Positions 17,477 through 28,657 are shown, numbered from the stretch's first letter. The stretch: DNA of 64,000 nt from Paraburkholderia aspalathi (GCF_900116445.1 NZ_FPBH01000003.1:62001-126000); one strand, 5' to 3'. The notes: generated by a model not told the origin, from the letters alone. Made by a program: numbers and translations.

Positions 17477-18259
17477 TCACGCGCGGCGCTGCTGGCGGCA
17501 CTGTTCGAACACGCAGACAGCCGCGGCGGCCGCCACATTCAGCGATTCCATGCCGCCCGGCTGAGGAATCGTCACCCGCAACGAAACCGCATCGCGCCAG
17601 GTCTGCGAGACGCCCGCCCCTTCGTTGCCGAACACCCACGCGAGCGGCCCGCTCAGGTCGCAATCGTAGATCGCCTCGGCACCGTGCGAATCCGTAATGA
17701 CGATGGGCACCGCGAGGCGCTCGATCAATGCCTGCGCCTCGACATCCTCATGGATTTGCAACAGGAAATGCGCACCCATGCCTGAGCGCAACACCTTCGA
17801 CGACCACGCGTACGCGGTGCCCGGCGCGCAAAATACCTGCTGAATACCGGCGGCCGCCGCGCTGCGCAGAATCGAACCGACGTTACCGGCGTCCTGCACG
17901 CCATCGAGCACGAGGCAGGTTTCTCCGACCTTCTCCGGCAACGGTGTATCGAGCTTTTCGACCAGCAGCAGAATCCCGACACCGTGCACGACGTTCGACA
18001 CCTGGCCGAACAATGCATCGGGCAGCGTAACGATACGGTGCTCGTCGATGCGCGACACGATGGCTTGCGCTTCGTCGTGGCGCAACGCGCCCTCGGTGAC
18101 AATGCACATTTCCGGCTGCCCGGCGACGTCGAGATATGCGCTCGCGAGATGGAACCCTTCGAGCAACGCGTGACCGCTGCGACGCTGCTGATGCGTCGAG
18201 CCGGCCAGTGCCTTGAGGCGCTTGTAGAGCGGATTGTCCCGCGAGGTGATGGCTTTCAC
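17477..18259 (-). CDS. TrmH/SpoU family RNA 2'-O-methyltransferase
   Basis: A 260-residue SPOUT-class enzyme that would methylate a ribose 2'-OH in rRNA or tRNA with SAM. The three SpoU motifs are present: LVLDGVQDAGNVGSILRSAA, WVFGNEGAGVS, and IPQPGGMESLNVAAAAAV. The N-terminal substrate-binding part starts ITSRDNPLYKRLKAL. I place the start at the GTG at 18257-18259 because the family sequence begins there. A TTG 17 codons upstream (18310) is an alternative. The exact RNA target is not evident. It is tightly downstream of rnhB. Confidence 0.88.
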   Translation of the reverse strand: MKAITSRDNPLYKRLKALAGSTHQQRRSGHALLEGFHLASAYLDVAGQPEMCIVTEGALRHDEAQAIVSRIDEHRIVTLPDALFGQVSNVVHGVGILLLVEKLDTPLPEKVGETCLVLDGVQDAGNVGSILRSAAAAGIQQVFCAPGTAYAWSSKVLRSGMGAHFLLQIHEDVEAQALIERLAVPIVITDSHGAEAIYDCDLSGPLAWVFGNEGAGVSQTWRDAVSLRVTIPQPGGMESLNVAAAAAVCVFEQCRQQRRA

Positions 18260-18320
18260 AGGCAGCGCAGACAGTGAGAATGAGGAAAGAGTGGGCGACG
18301 CGCCGGACAACGCGCAGCGC

Positions 18321-19085
18321 TTACGCGCCGCTGCGTTCGCCGAAGGCGTCGTCGTCGAGCATGGCGTCGGTGAGCGTTCCGGACACGACGATCATGTCGC
18401 CCGCCGGCAGTGGTTTCAACGCCGTGCCGAAACGCTGATGCGCTTCGCGCACCGGTGCGAACGAGCGCCGATGATGCTCGCAGGGCCCATGTTCACGCAG
18501 CGCCGCGAGATGCTGCGGCGTGCCGTAACCGGCATGCGCGTTAAAACCGTAGACCGGATAGGTTTGATGCAATTCGAGCAGCATCCGGTCACGCGTGACC
18601 TTGGCGAGAATCGACGCCGCCGAAATGCTTTTGATCAGTGCGTCGCCGCCGATCACCGCCTCGCTGCGAACGCTCAGCGTCGGGCAGCGATTGCCGTCGA
18701 TTTTCACGAGCGTCGGCACGACCGAGAGGCCTTCGACCGCCCGCTTCATCGCCAGCATGGTGGCGTGCAGGATGTTCAGCGTATCGATTTCTTCGACGCT
18801 GGCGGACGCGATGCAGTAGGCGAGCGCCCGGTCGACGATCTTGTCGTACAGCTCGTCGCGTTTTTTGGCGGTGAGCGCTTTCGAATCGTCGAGGCCGCGG
18901 ATCATCGGCTTCGACGGATCGAAAATCACCGCCGCAGCGACCACCGGGCCGGCCAGCGGCCCGCGCCCTGCTTCGTCGACGCCGCAGACGATGTCGTCCG
19001 GCGTCTCGAAGTCAAGACCGACCTGCCGCGCCGCCGCGCCAGCAACGGTCGCAGCCTTGCGGCGTGGCGCGCGCGCGGTAGTCAC
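18321..19085 (-). CDS. rnhB: Ribonuclease HII
   Basis: Cleaves RNA in RNA-DNA hybrids, including single misincorporated ribonucleotides. The 254-residue protein has the acidic active-site motif [13 protein letters not shown] (Asp37, Glu38) and the block [12 protein letters not shown]. The first 30 residues form a basic extension longer than in E. coli. The GTG start overlaps the lpxB stop as GTGA, so it is coupled to lpxB, as is common in proteobacterial lipid A clusters. Confidence 0.95.
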   Translation of the reverse strand: MTTARAPRRKAATVAGAAARQVGLDFETPDDIVCGVDEAGRGPLAGPVVAAAVIFDPSKPMIRGLDDSKALTAKKRDELYDKIVDRALAYCIASASVEEIDTLNILHATMLAMKRAVEGLSVVPTLVKIDGNRCPTLSVRSEAVIGGDALIKSISAASILAKVTRDRMLLELHQTYPVYGFNAHAGYGTPQHLAALREHGPCEHHRRSFAPVREAHQRFGTALKPLPAGDMIVVSGTLTDAMLDDDAFGERSGA

Positions 19086-20251
19086 GGCCGCGCCTTCCGC
19101 TTTTCGACGATGCTCGCCACGACTTCCGCTGCACGTTGCGCGGTGTTCTGCTTCAGCACGTGATGCATCTCCGTGAAGATTTCCGTCAGCGTGCGCCGGT
19201 TGGCCTCGTCGCGCAACTGTTTCAGCGTCGCTTCGGCGAGCGCCTGAGGCGTCGCGAAGTGCTGCAGAATTTCCGGCACGACGAAGCGCCCCGCCAGAAT
19301 GTTCGGCAAGCCGACATACGGCAGATAGCCTTGGCGGCGCATGATCTGGCCGGTCAGCCAGGGCACCTTATACGAGATCACCATCGGCTTTTTCAGCAGC
19401 GCGGCTTCCAGCGTCACCGTGCCGCTCTTGACGAGGATCGCATCGGCCGCCGTCATGGCGATTTGCGCCTGGCCGTCGGTAATGGTCAGCGCGAGACCGG
19501 GATGCGCATCGACCAGCGGCCGTAGCATTTCGCGCAGTGCGGGCGTGGCCGCCGGCATCACGAAACGCAAACTGGGCTCCTGGTGCTGCATCATTTCCAT
19601 CGCGGCAAAGAACGTCGGACCGATCAGATCGATCTCCGAGCGCCGGCTGCCTGGCAGCACCGCGATGATCGGGCCGCTTTCGGCAAGACCGAGCGTACGG
19701 CGCGCGCCAAGCGTATCGGGTACCAGAGGAATTTCGTCGGCAAGCGGATGGCCCACGTACGAGGCCGCGATGCCGGCCTTTTCCAGCAACGCCGTTTCGA
19801 ACGGAAACACGCACAGCATGTGGTCGACCGCCTTGGCGATCTTCTTGATGCGCCCACCTCGCCACGCCCAGATCGACGGGCAAACGAAGTGAACCGTCGG
19901 AATACCGGCGTCGCGCAACGGATGCTCGAGTCCGAAATTGAAATCCGGCGCGTCCACGCCGACGAATACCGACGGCGGTTCCGCAAGCAACTGGCGCTTC
20001 AGTTCCTTGCGGATGCCGAGGATCTCTGGAATATGCCGCAGTGCTTCGACATAGCCGCGCACCGTCAGCTTCTCCATCGGCCAGTGGGCGTCGAACCCCG
20101 TGGCGATCATGCGCGGGCCGCCGACCCCATAATACTGGGTGCCGGCGGGCAAACGGCTCGCGAGGCCGTCGAGCAGCGACGCCGCCAGCAGGTCGCCGGA
20201 CGGCTCGCCTGCCACCATCGCGACGCGCAGGGGACTCGGGTTCAAAGCCAT
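19082..20251 (-). CDS. lpxB: Lipid-A-disaccharide synthase
   Basis: Joins UDP-diacylglucosamine and lipid X into the lipid A disaccharide at the inner membrane. The 389-residue protein has the GT-B family motifs [17 protein letters not shown] near the start, [30 protein letters not shown], and the C-terminal [18 protein letters not shown]. It begins four bases from the lpxA stop and overlaps rnhB. Confidence 0.97.
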   Translation of the reverse strand: MALNPSPLRVAMVAGEPSGDLLAASLLDGLASRLPAGTQYYGVGGPRMIATGFDAHWPMEKLTVRGYVEALRHIPEILGIRKELKRQLLAEPPSVFVGVDAPDFNFGLEHPLRDAGIPTVHFVCPSIWAWRGGRIKKIAKAVDHMLCVFPFETALLEKAGIAASYVGHPLADEIPLVPDTLGARRTLGLAESGPIIAVLPGSRRSEIDLIGPTFFAAMEMMQHQEPSLRFVMPAATPALREMLRPLVDAHPGLALTITDGQAQIAMTAADAILVKSGTVTLEAALLKKPMVISYKVPWLTGQIMRRQGYLPYVGLPNILAGRFVVPEILQHFATPQALAEATLKQLRDEANRRTLTEIFTEMHHVLKQNTAQRAAEVVASIVEKRKARP

Positions 20252-20254
20252 CGG

Positions 20255-21043
20255 TTAGCGGATGATGCCGCGTTGCGACGCTTCGACAAACGCGAGCAGC
20301 GTTTGTACCGGCGCATCGCCATCGCCACCTGCGGTTGCGAGTTCGCGCAACTGCACCTTCGCTTCTTCAAGCGACAGGCCGTTCTTGTACAGCAAGCGGT
20401 ACGCTGAGCGCAGCGCCGAGATCGCGTCCGCGGAGAAACCGCGGCGGCGCAGACCTTCGACGTTGATACCGTGCGGCTCGGCCTTGTTGCCGGCAGCGAT
20501 CACGAACGGCGGGATGTCCTGCACGAGCGCCGACGCGCCGCCCAGCATCGAATGCGCACCAATGCGCACGAACTGATGCACGCCCGACATGCCGCCGATA
20601 ATCGCATGGTCGCCAATCGTCACGTGGCCGGCCATCTGCGCATTGCTCGACAGAATCACGTTGTTGCCGACGTGGCAGTCGTGGCCGATGTGCACGTAGG
20701 CCATGATCCAGTTGTCGTCGCCAAGCGTAGTGACGCCCGAGTCCTGCACCGTGCCGGTGTGGATCGTGGTGAATTCACGGATCGTGTTGCGATTGCCGAT
20801 CACGAGCCGGGTCGGCTCGTCCCTGTACTTCATGTCCTGCGGGCGGCCGCCGACCGATGCATAGTGGCCGATGCGGTTGTCTTCGCCGAGCGTCGTGTGA
20901 CCTTCGATCACGCTGTGCGAACCGACCGTGGTCCGTGCGCCGATCGTCACATGTGCGCCGACGACGGCATACGGTCCGATTTCGACGGATTCGTCGAGTT
21001 GTGCGCCCGGTTCGACGATCGCAGTGGGATGAATCCTGCTCAT
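20255..21043 (-). CDS. lpxA: UDP-N-acetylglucosamine acyltransferase
   Basis: First step of lipid A synthesis, moving a hydroxyacyl chain from ACP to UDP-GlcNAc. The 262-residue left-handed beta-helix protein shows hexapeptide repeats ([20 protein letters not shown]). The active-site block is around [16 protein letters not shown] and [15 protein letters not shown]. The C-terminal helical domain is intact. Its length matches the family. Confidence 0.97.
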   Translation of the reverse strand: MSRIHPTAIVEPGAQLDESVEIGPYAVVGAHVTIGARTTVGSHSVIEGHTTLGEDNRIGHYASVGGRPQDMKYRDEPTRLVIGNRNTIREFTTIHTGTVQDSGVTTLGDDNWIMAYVHIGHDCHVGNNVILSSNAQMAGHVTIGDHAIIGGMSGVHQFVRIGAHSMLGGASALVQDIPPFVIAAGNKAEPHGINVEGLRRRGFSADAISALRSAYRLLYKNGLSLEEAKVQLRELATAGGDGDAPVQTLLAFVEASQRGIIR

Positions 21044-21137
21044 GCGTCCTCGCTTCTGATTCTGTTGCGTTGTCTGGATGGGCGTAGCCGGAGTGCGCAG
21101 CGCCTGGGATAAGCGACTGACCGTCCGGACACCGGCT

Positions 21138-21602
21138 TCAAGCGTCTTTGTCCGTGTGCCGCACCGCGCACATCAGATCGGCTTCCGCCGCCACGGCTCC
21201 ATCCACTTCGGCGCGTGCCTTGAACTTCCAGATGCCGCGCATATGACGCTCGAACGTGCAGTTCAGGATCAGCTGATCGCCCGGTTCCACCACGCGCTTG
21301 AAACGCGCGTTGTCGATGCCCACGAACAGATACAGCGTGTTCGACGGATCACTCGGCTCTTCCGAAAACGTCAGCAGCGCTGCCGTTTGCGCGAGCGCTT
21401 CGAGGATCAGCACGCCGGGCATCACCGGACGGGTCGGAAAGTGACCCTGGAAATACGGCTCATTGATCGACACGTTCTTCAACGCTTTGATGCTCTTATG
21501 CGGCTCGAGTTCGAGCACCCGGTCGACCAGCAGGATCGGGTAACGATGGGGCAGCAGCGTGAGAATCTTATGAATGTCGAGATTGATTTTTTCGGTGCTC
21601 AT
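21138..21602 (-). CDS. fabZ: (3R)-hydroxyacyl-ACP dehydratase
   Basis: Removes water from hydroxyacyl-ACP in fatty acid elongation and competes with LpxA/LpxD for hydroxyacyl substrates. The 154-residue hot-dog-fold protein has the motif [16 protein letters not shown] and catalytic His54 and Glu68 ([18 protein letters not shown]). The ATG at 21600-21602 gives the normal start, and an open extension upstream is not family-like. A possible -10 (TAAAAT, minus strand, 21753-21758) lies in the gap to lpxD. Confidence 0.96.
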   Translation of the reverse strand: MSTEKINLDIHKILTLLPHRYPILLVDRVLELEPHKSIKALKNVSINEPYFQGHFPTRPVMPGVLILEALAQTAALLTFSEEPSDPSNTLYLFVGIDNARFKRVVEPGDQLILNCTFERHMRGIWKFKARAEVDGAVAAEADLMCAVRHTDKDA

Positions 21603-21846
21603 GGTGTTTCTACTCACGCATTGACTGCGCGATGATGACTGCGGATGCTGGTGCAGGTGGGTTGGTAACGCGTGCTGCCGGCGCTCGCCGAAACCCGGCG
21701 GCCATGCCACCCGGTCACGGCAACCGACTTTGCTTCCTGATGCTTGCCCGCTATTTTACGCGGTACCGGCCGGTTGGCCCGCGGATTGTTGTGCGGGTTG
21801 ACCCGCGGGTCGGCGTGCGGGTCTGCCTGCGGGTCGGCCTTATGTC

Positions 21847-22950
21847 TCAGGCTTCGTCGCCTGCGGAATTGCTTGCCGCGCCGGCCGGCTTGCCTGCCGA
21901 AGCGGCATTTTCGAGCGCCTTGATACGATCGCGAAGCTTATCGATGTTACGCAGCAAAGCAGCGCTCTTGTTCCAGTCGGCATGGTTCACCGCCGGGAAT
22001 GCGCTGGTGTACATGCCAGGCTTCAGCAAGGACTTCGAGACGCCCGACTTCGCCGTGACGATCACATAGTCAGCCAGCGTAACGTGCCCCGCGATCCCCA
22101 CCGCGCCGCCGATCATGCAATGACGGCCGATCGTGGTGCTGCCCGCAATGCCCGCACAGCCGGCGATCACGGTGTAAGCGCCGACCTTGCAGTTGTGGCC
22201 GATCTGCACGAGGTTGTCGATTTTCACGCACTCTTCGATGATCGTGTCGGCCATGGCGCCGCGGTCGATGGTGGTGTTCGCACCGATTTCGACGTCCGCC
22301 GCGATCGACACGCCGCCGACCTGCGGAATTTTTACCCAGCTGCCGGTACGCGCGTCACCTTCACCCACGAAATCCGGCGCGAAGCCAAAACCGTCGGAAC
22401 CGATCACCGCGCCGGCGTGCACAATCACGCGCTCGCCGATTTTGCAGCCGTAGTACACCGCGACGTTCGGATACAGATGCGAGCCCGCACCGATACGCGT
22501 GCCGCGGCCGATCACCACGTTAGCGTCCAGACGCACGTTTTCGCCGATCACCGCGCCCGCTTCCACCGTGACGTGCGGACCGATCACCGCGCTTGCGGCA
22601 ATCTGGGCCGACGGGTCGATCGTCGCGCTAGGATGCACACCGGGCACCGCCTTGGGCGCCGCCATGTCGATGAATGTCTGCGCGACGCGCGCGAAGTAAG
22701 CGTACGGATTCGGCGTGACGATGAAGTTACGGCCAGTAAGGGAGCTGAGCTTCGAGAGGTCGTCGGCATTGATCAACACCGCGCCTGCACGGGTCGTCTC
22801 GACCTGCGACAGGTACTTCGGATTGGCGAGGAACGCCAGCTGGTCCGGGCCTGCCTGGTCGAGCGGCGCCAGACTGCCGACGCGCTGCGAACCCTCTCCG
22901 ACTACTTCACCGCCGAACCGCTGGACGATGTCCTCAAGCGTAAATGCCAT
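21847..22950 (-). CDS. lpxD: UDP-3-O-acylglucosamine N-acyltransferase
   Basis: Third acyl-transfer step of lipid A synthesis. The 367-residue protein has an N-terminal uridine-binding domain ([18 protein letters not shown]) and a hexapeptide-repeat helix ([20 protein letters not shown]). The catalytic histidine lies in the [16 protein letters not shown] region. A C-terminal helix rich in Ala and Lys ends the chain. The ATG at 22948-22950 has an AGAGGAT-like site upstream. It follows skp by about 107 bases. Confidence 0.96.
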   Translation of the reverse strand: MAFTLEDIVQRFGGEVVGEGSQRVGSLAPLDQAGPDQLAFLANPKYLSQVETTRAGAVLINADDLSKLSSLTGRNFIVTPNPYAYFARVAQTFIDMAAPKAVPGVHPSATIDPSAQIAASAVIGPHVTVEAGAVIGENVRLDANVVIGRGTRIGAGSHLYPNVAVYYGCKIGERVIVHAGAVIGSDGFGFAPDFVGEGDARTGSWVKIPQVGGVSIAADVEIGANTTIDRGAMADTIIEECVKIDNLVQIGHNCKVGAYTVIAGCAGIAGSTTIGRHCMIGGAVGIAGHVTLADYVIVTAKSGVSKSLLKPGMYTSAFPAVNHADWNKSAALLRNIDKLRDRIKALENAASAGKPAGAASNSAGDEA

Positions 22951-23057
22951 GCCTATCCTCTGTCTCCGATCCCATGCGAGATGGTTGCTGCACAATCAGT
23001 CCAACTTGTCGGTTCTACGGCCTTGCGCTGCAACCCGGCCGGTGCCCGGCGTGTGCG

Positions 23058-23594
23058 CTAGTTACCCGAGGCCGCCAGCGCCTTGAGCACCTGATCGGTA
23101 ATGTCGATGCGCGGGCTCACGTACACCGCTTCCTGAACGATCAGGTCGTAGTGCTGCTGCTCGGCGATCTGCTTGATCACCTTGTTGGCCCGGTCGAGCA
23201 CCGCCGCCAGTTCTTCGTTGCGGCGCTGGTTCAGGTCTTCCCGAAACTCGCGTTGCTTGCGCTGAAAGTCCGTATCCAGCTGCGACAGATCGCGCTGCTT
23301 CTGCGCGCGATCGGCAGCCGACATCGACGCACCGTTCTTGTCGAGCGAGTCGGACATCGACTTCAGCTTCTGCGCCATGTCGGCCAGGTCCTTGTCGCGC
23401 TTGGCGAACTCCGCCTCGAGCTTGACCTGTGCAGCCTTCGCGGCAGCCGATTCACGCAGGATACGGTCCGAATTCACCGCAGCGATCCTGGCTTCCTGGG
23501 CGTGCGCGACCCCTGCTACGCCGACACCCAGCGTCATTGCCAGCGCCAGCGCGCAAGCCACACGTTTCGAAAACATACCGGTTCGCAAAGTCAT
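23058..23594 (-). CDS. skp: Periplasmic chaperone Skp/OmpH
   Basis: Holds unfolded outer-membrane proteins in the periplasm on their way to BAM. The 178-residue precursor has a signal peptide (KRVACALALAMTLGVGVAGVAHA, cleaved before QEARIA). A long charged coiled-coil follows (AEFAKRDKDLADMAQKLKSM, DTDFQRKQREFREDL), as in Skp tentacles. The ATG at 23592-23594 is chosen, and a second ATG six codons later would also keep the signal peptide. It is directly after bamA. Confidence 0.92.
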   Translation of the reverse strand: MTLRTGMFSKRVACALALAMTLGVGVAGVAHAQEARIAAVNSDRILRESAAAKAAQVKLEAEFAKRDKDLADMAQKLKSMSDSLDKNGASMSAADRAQKQRDLSQLDTDFQRKQREFREDLNQRRNEELAAVLDRANKVIKQIAEQQHYDLIVQEAVYVSPRIDITDQVLKALAASGN

Positions 23595-23668
23595 CCTCTC
23601 GATACTGTAGTTTGGCCGGGCCCACCGCCGGAAGCCGCCCGTAAAGGCCCGGGCCGCCCTCCGCCGGA

Positions 23669-25981
23669 TCAGAATGCCGTCCCGATCTGGAACTGGAACT
23701 TCTGATACTGGTCGCCCGTGTGCTTCGTGAGCGGGAAGCCCAAGCTGAGCTTGAGCGGGCCGATCGGCGAGATCCACGCAAGACCGACACCGTAGCCGTA
23801 ACGCAGGCCGTTCGCGCCGTTCGACGTAGCGGCACTGCTTGCGTCCGCCCAGACGTTACCTGCGTCAAGGAACGTAAACACGCGCAGCGTGCGATCATAC
23901 CCGGTGCCCGGCAACGGGAACGTCAACTCGATGTTACCCACCAGCAGCTTTGAGCCGCCGATCGGATCGTTCGTCGTCGCGTCACGCGGACCCAGCGAGC
24001 TAGGCTCATATCCCCGCACCGAACCGATACCACCTGCGTAGTAGTTCTTGAAAATCGGATACGGCTTACCGCCCATGCCCTTACCGTAGCCGCCCTGGAA
24101 GTTGAAGCCCAGCACAAAGCCACGCGAAAACGAGTAATAGTACTGCGCGTTGATGTCGGCCTTGTAGTACTGCGTGCCACCGATCGGCGTGCCGTACTCG
24201 GCGTTCGCCTGCGTAAAGTAGCCGCGGCTCGGCACCAGCGCGCTGTCTCGTGCGTCGCGCGACCAGCCCACCGTAATTGGCACGTTGTTCGAAACGCGTC
24301 CGAAATCGGTGACGTACTGCTTATAGGACGCTGGCGTGTTCGCGTCGACGTCCAGCTGGTTCTGCTCGAGGCCCGCGCCGAAGTACACCGTGTCGACTTC
24401 GGAGAACGGGATACCGAACTTCAGGTCGCCACCGATCGTGACGATCTTGAAGCTCGAATCCGTCGAGTAGTACAGCGGCTGGTACGTACGGTAGTAAACG
24501 TCGGTAATGCGCTTGATGCCGTCGACCGTGAAGTACGGGTCGACCTGCGTAACCGTCAAGGTACGGTACGTCTTGGCGGTATTCACGTTCACCGCGAGAC
24601 TCGTACCCGAACCGAACACGTTGTCCTGCGATACGCCGGCCGAGAGCACCACCTTGTCGGTCGACGAGAAGCCGGCGCCCAGCGTGATCGCGCCGGTCGG
24701 CTTTTCGGCCACCTTGACGTCCACATCGACCTGGTCGGGCGTGCCTTCCACGGGCACCGTGGTCACGTCCACATCGGTAAAGTAGCCGAGACGGTTGATC
24801 CGGTCTTTCGACAGCGCGAGGCGGTTCGAATCGAACCACGAGCTTTCGAGCTGGCGCATTTCGCGGCGCACCACTTCGTCGCGGGTGCGCGTGTTGCCGA
24901 CCACGTTGATGCGGCGCACGTACACACGGCGGCTCGGGTCCACTTGCAGCGTCAGGTCGACCTTATGGTGTTCCTGATCGATCTGCGGCTGCGCGTTGAC
25001 CGTGGCGAACGCATAGCCGTATTCGCCGAGCTTGTCGACGATCGACTTGGTGGTGGCTTGCAGCTTTTCAGCCGAGAAGCGGTCGCCCGGTTTGATCTTG
25101 ATGAGCTTGTTCAACTCCGGCTCGCGGTCGAGCAGGTTACCGGCCAGCTTGATGCTGTTGATCGTGTACGGCTCGCCTTCGTGCAGCGTGACCGTCAGAT
25201 ACATGTCCTTCTTGTCCGGCGTGATCGACACCTGGGTCGACTCGATGTTGAACTCGAGGTAGCCGCGATTCAGGTAATACGAGCGGACGTTTTCGAGGTC
25301 GCCGGTGAGCTTGTCTTTCGCGTACAGGTCGTTCTTCGTGTACCACGAGAACCAGTTCGGCGTGGACAACTGCATTTCGTCGCGCAGCGTACCCGTGCTG
25401 AACGCCTTATTGCCGATGAAGTTGATCTGGCGGATCTTCGCGCTCGGACCTTCAGCCACCGAGAACAGCACCGACACGCGATTGCGGTCGATCGGCGTGA
25501 TCGTGGTGGTGACTTCGGCGGCGTAGTAGCCACGCGTCAGGTACTGGCGCTTCAGTTCCTGCTCGGCCTTGTCGACGAGTGCCTTGTCGTAATAACGGCC
25601 TTGCGACAAACCGACCGCGCGCAGCGCCTTGGTCAGGTTTTCCTTGTCGAACTCATGAATGCCGGCGAAGTCGATCGTGCCGATGGCCGGACGTTCCAGC
25701 ACCTGCACGATGACGACATTGCCTTCCGTCGCGATCTTGACGTCGTTGAAGAAGCCCGTGGCGTACAGCGCGCGAATGGCTTCGGAAGCCTTGTCGTCGC
25801 TAAAGGTGTCGCCTTGCTTGATAGGCAGGTACGCGAACACGGTACCGGGTTCGACGCGTTGCAATCCCTCGATCCGGATGTCTTGCACCACGAAGGGCGT
25901 CGTTGCGTGAGCAACCAGCCCATGCGCGGCAAACGCCGCGGCTATAACCGTCTTTGGAACAAAGCGATGAGGTTTAAACAA
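23669..25981 (-). CDS. bamA: Outer membrane protein assembly factor BamA
   Basis: Core of the BAM complex that inserts beta-barrel proteins. The 770-residue protein has a signal peptide ending near VAHAT. Five POTRA domains occupy roughly residues 28-425 (first: FVVQDIRIEGLQRVEPGTVF). The C-terminal 16-strand barrel has the motif VRGYEPSSLGPRD and a terminal Phe (FQFQIGTAF). The start codon is TTG at 25979-25981, supported by GGGGAAG a few bases upstream and by the position of the signal peptide. It lies between rseP and skp. Confidence 0.97.
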   Translation of the reverse strand: MFKPHRFVPKTVIAAAFAAHGLVAHATTPFVVQDIRIEGLQRVEPGTVFAYLPIKQGDTFSDDKASEAIRALYATGFFNDVKIATEGNVVIVQVLERPAIGTIDFAGIHEFDKENLTKALRAVGLSQGRYYDKALVDKAEQELKRQYLTRGYYAAEVTTTITPIDRNRVSVLFSVAEGPSAKIRQINFIGNKAFSTGTLRDEMQLSTPNWFSWYTKNDLYAKDKLTGDLENVRSYYLNRGYLEFNIESTQVSITPDKKDMYLTVTLHEGEPYTINSIKLAGNLLDREPELNKLIKIKPGDRFSAEKLQATTKSIVDKLGEYGYAFATVNAQPQIDQEHHKVDLTLQVDPSRRVYVRRINVVGNTRTRDEVVRREMRQLESSWFDSNRLALSKDRINRLGYFTDVDVTTVPVEGTPDQVDVDVKVAEKPTGAITLGAGFSSTDKVVLSAGVSQDNVFGSGTSLAVNVNTAKTYRTLTVTQVDPYFTVDGIKRITDVYYRTYQPLYYSTDSSFKIVTIGGDLKFGIPFSEVDTVYFGAGLEQNQLDVDANTPASYKQYVTDFGRVSNNVPITVGWSRDARDSALVPSRGYFTQANAEYGTPIGGTQYYKADINAQYYYSFSRGFVLGFNFQGGYGKGMGGKPYPIFKNYYAGGIGSVRGYEPSSLGPRDATTNDPIGGSKLLVGNIELTFPLPGTGYDRTLRVFTFLDAGNVWADASSAATSNGANGLRYGYGVGLAWISPIGPLKLSLGFPLTKHTGDQYQKFQFQIGTAF

Positions 25982-26048
25982 CGTGCTTCCCCAGTGTGTA
26001 TAGCTGCATCAGGTCGGGCGGTCGCCATCGTGAACGCCGCCAGACACT

Positions 26049-27434
26049 TTAAAAATGGATTAAACGAGCCAGATCGTTGAACAGCGCAATCGCCGACAAC
26101 GCGACGATGCAGGCGAGACCCGCCCTCTGAAAAACGAGTTGCCAGCGATCGGAGACAACTTTGCCGGTTACAGCTTCAACCAAATAATATAACAGATGAC
26201 CCCCGTCCAATACCGGAATTGGTAACAGGTTCAGTACGCCGAGGCTAATACTGACAAGGGCCAGGAACGACAGGAATGCAGATGGACCTAGACGTGCGCT
26301 CTTTCCTGCGTAATCGGCGATCGTCACGGGGCCAGAAAGATTTTTCAGCGAAGCCTCGCCGACGATCATCCGTCCGAACATCCGCACCGAATAAACAGCC
26401 AGATCCCACGTACGGCGCGCGCCCAGTTGCAAGCTTTCGACCGGCCCGTAACGCACGTCGATCGACGGCACCTGGGTAGCGAGTTCCGCGCCGATACGGC
26501 CGATCTGCTGCCCGGTCGCGTCATCGCGCTGCGACTGCGGGACGATGCGAACGTCTTCCAGCTTGCCCAAGGCTTGCCCGCCACGCTCTACCTGCAGCGT
26601 TACGGGCGTGCCGGCGTGCGATTTTACATAAGCGATGAAGGCTGTGGCATTGTCGGTCGGGATACCGTTGATCGCGCGCAGACGGTCGCCCACCGCAAGG
26701 CCTGCCTTTTGCGCCGCGCTACCCGGCTGCACCCCGGCGACGGTCAGCTTGCCGCCACCCGGCTCGAAACCAAGGCGCGACATGAAGTCGTCGTCGACGT
26801 CTTTCTCGGTGACGCCACGCAGATCCAGCTGGAAATCCGAGGTGCCGTGTGCATCTTTTGCGCTCAGCACGACGCGCTTGTGATCGAATGCCGCGCCCAG
26901 CAGTTTCCAGCGCAGGTCGGACCACGAACGCACTCGCTCGGATTCGCCAGCGTTTTCCGCACGCACGGCAACAATCGTTTCGCCACCGTCGAAACCGGCC
27001 AGCGCGGCCGGCGTATTAGGCGTAGGCGCGGCCACCACAGCCGCCGGCTCCGTCACGCCCGTGGCGAACACGAGGGCGAACAGCACGATGGCGAGCAGGA
27101 AATTCGCGACCGGCCCGGCCGCGACAATCGCGAAACGGCGCCACACCGACTGCCGGTTGAACGCATGCGGCAAGGCTTCAGCGGGAATCGGCGCCCCGCC
27201 GGTCTCGCGCTCGTCGAGCATCTTCACGTAGCCGCCCAGCGGCAGCGCGGCAATCGTCCATTCGGTGCCTGTCTTCGGGCTCACCCACTGGAACAGCGGC
27301 TTGCCGAAGCCGATCGAAAAACGCAGCACCTTGACGCCGCACAAACGCGCGACACTGTAGTGCCCGTACTCGTGGACAACCACGAGTACGCCAATCGCCA
27401 CCGCGAAGGCAAGCAGTTCGATCAGCAGGTTCAT
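26049..27434 (-). CDS. rseP: RIP metalloprotease RseP
   Basis: Site-2-type intramembrane zinc protease that cuts the anti-sigma factor RseA in the envelope stress response. The 461-residue protein has the HExxH motif in the first helix (VVVHEYGHYSVARL, His21, Glu22, His25). Two periplasmic PDZ domains follow (PNTPAALAGFDGGETIVAV, PGSAAQKAGLAVGDRLRAIN). The third zinc ligand motif LNLLPIPVLDGGHLLYY is near the C-terminus. It lies between dxr and bamA, the usual order. Confidence 0.97.
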   Translation of the reverse strand: MNLLIELLAFAVAIGVLVVVHEYGHYSVARLCGVKVLRFSIGFGKPLFQWVSPKTGTEWTIAALPLGGYVKMLDERETGGAPIPAEALPHAFNRQSVWRRFAIVAAGPVANFLLAIVLFALVFATGVTEPAAVVAAPTPNTPAALAGFDGGETIVAVRAENAGESERVRSWSDLRWKLLGAAFDHKRVVLSAKDAHGTSDFQLDLRGVTEKDVDDDFMSRLGFEPGGGKLTVAGVQPGSAAQKAGLAVGDRLRAINGIPTDNATAFIAYVKSHAGTPVTLQVERGGQALGKLEDVRIVPQSQRDDATGQQIGRIGAELATQVPSIDVRYGPVESLQLGARRTWDLAVYSVRMFGRMIVGEASLKNLSGPVTIADYAGKSARLGPSAFLSFLALVSISLGVLNLLPIPVLDGGHLLYYLVEAVTGKVVSDRWQLVFQRAGLACIVALSAIALFNDLARLIHF

Positions 27435-27441
27435 AGGCGCC

Positions 27442-28647
27442 TCACTGGACGGCGCGTTCCGTGCGACGGGCGCCGTCAGGCAGGCGCGCGATGAAGTCGG
27501 CAGCGGCGCGGCGTGCGGCCGCGTCCGCTTCGATCACGTCTTCGAGCGCGTGCGCGCTGCGGTTCGGCAACGCATTGAGTACAGCGTCGACGACCTGAGC
27601 GATTGCCATGAAACCGATCTGGTGCGACAGGAACGCTTCCACCGCGACTTCGTTCGCGGCGTTGAGAGCCGCGCTCGCGAGACCGCCCTCGGCCAGCGCC
27701 TTCACGGCGAGCGCGAGACACGGAAAGCGCGTGTAATCCGGTTTTTCGAACGACAGCGATGCGACCTGCAGCAGATCCAGTTGGGCCACGCCCGAATCGA
27801 CGCGGTCCGGAAATGCCAGCGCATGCGCGATCGGCGTGCGCATGTCGGGGTTGCCCAATTGCGCGAGCACCGAGCCGTCAGCGTACGACACCATCGAGTG
27901 AATCACGCTTTGCGGGTGAATCAGCACCTCGATGCGCTCGCCCGGCAGATCGAAGAGCCAGTGCGCCTCGATCACTTCGAGGCCTTTGTTCATCATCGTG
28001 GCCGAGTCGACCGAAATCTTACGGCCCATGACCCAGTTCGGATGCTTGCAGGCTTCGTCCGGGGTAACGTCGACCAGCGTGGCCGGTTCGCGCGTGCGGA
28101 ACGGACCGCCTGACGCGGTCAGGATGATCTTCGAGACACCGCCATGCTGTGCGGCTTCGCGCGGCAAGCATTGGAAAATGGCGTTGTGTTCGCTGTCGAC
28201 CGGCAGCAGCACGGCGCCGTTGTCACGCACCGCGTCCATGAAGATCGCGCCGGACATGACCAGCGCTTCCTTGTTGGCGAGCAGGATACGCTTGCCGGCG
28301 CGCGCAGCAGCGAGACTCGGCGCGAGGCCTGCCGCGCCGACAATCGCCGCCACCACCGTATCGCAGTTGTCACTCTTCGACACGTCGACGAGCGCTTGCG
28401 GGCCGTAAGTGACTTCCGTCTTGCAACCGGCTTCTCGCAACTTCGCCGCGACCTGCGCAGCGGTATCGGCATCGCCAACTACCGCGACGTCAGGCTGAAA
28501 GCGCAGGCATTGCTCGACGAGCTTGTCGCCGTTGCGATGCGCCGTAAGCGCGTAAACCGAAAAGCGTTCGGGATGACGCGCGACGACGTCGAGCGTGCTG
28601 TCTCCAATCGAGCCCGTGGAACCGAGCAATGTCAGACGTTTTTGCAT
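27442..28647 (-). CDS. dxr: 1-deoxy-D-xylulose 5-phosphate reductoisomerase
   Basis: Makes MEP from DXP with NADPH, the committed step of the non-mevalonate isoprenoid pathway. The 401-residue protein has the NADPH-binding [10 protein letters not shown] at residues 9-18 and the metal/substrate region [16 protein letters not shown]. The conserved [20 protein letters not shown] block is also present. The ATG at 28645-28647 gives the standard start 10 bases after the cdsA stop; the open extension upstream is cysteine-rich and not family-like. It feeds undecaprenyl synthesis by uppS in the same cluster. Confidence 0.97.
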   Translation of the reverse strand: MQKRLTLLGSTGSIGDSTLDVVARHPERFSVYALTAHRNGDKLVEQCLRFQPDVAVVGDADTAAQVAAKLREAGCKTEVTYGPQALVDVSKSDNCDTVVAAIVGAAGLAPSLAAARAGKRILLANKEALVMSGAIFMDAVRDNGAVLLPVDSEHNAIFQCLPREAAQHGGVSKIILTASGGPFRTREPATLVDVTPDEACKHPNWVMGRKISVDSATMMNKGLEVIEAHWLFDLPGERIEVLIHPQSVIHSMVSYADGSVLAQLGNPDMRTPIAHALAFPDRVDSGVAQLDLLQVASLSFEKPDYTRFPCLALAVKALAEGGLASAALNAANEVAVEAFLSHQIGFMAIAQVVDAVLNALPNRSAHALEDVIEADAAARRAAADFIARLPDGARRTERAVQ

Positions 28648-28657
28648 ATCTCTTTCT

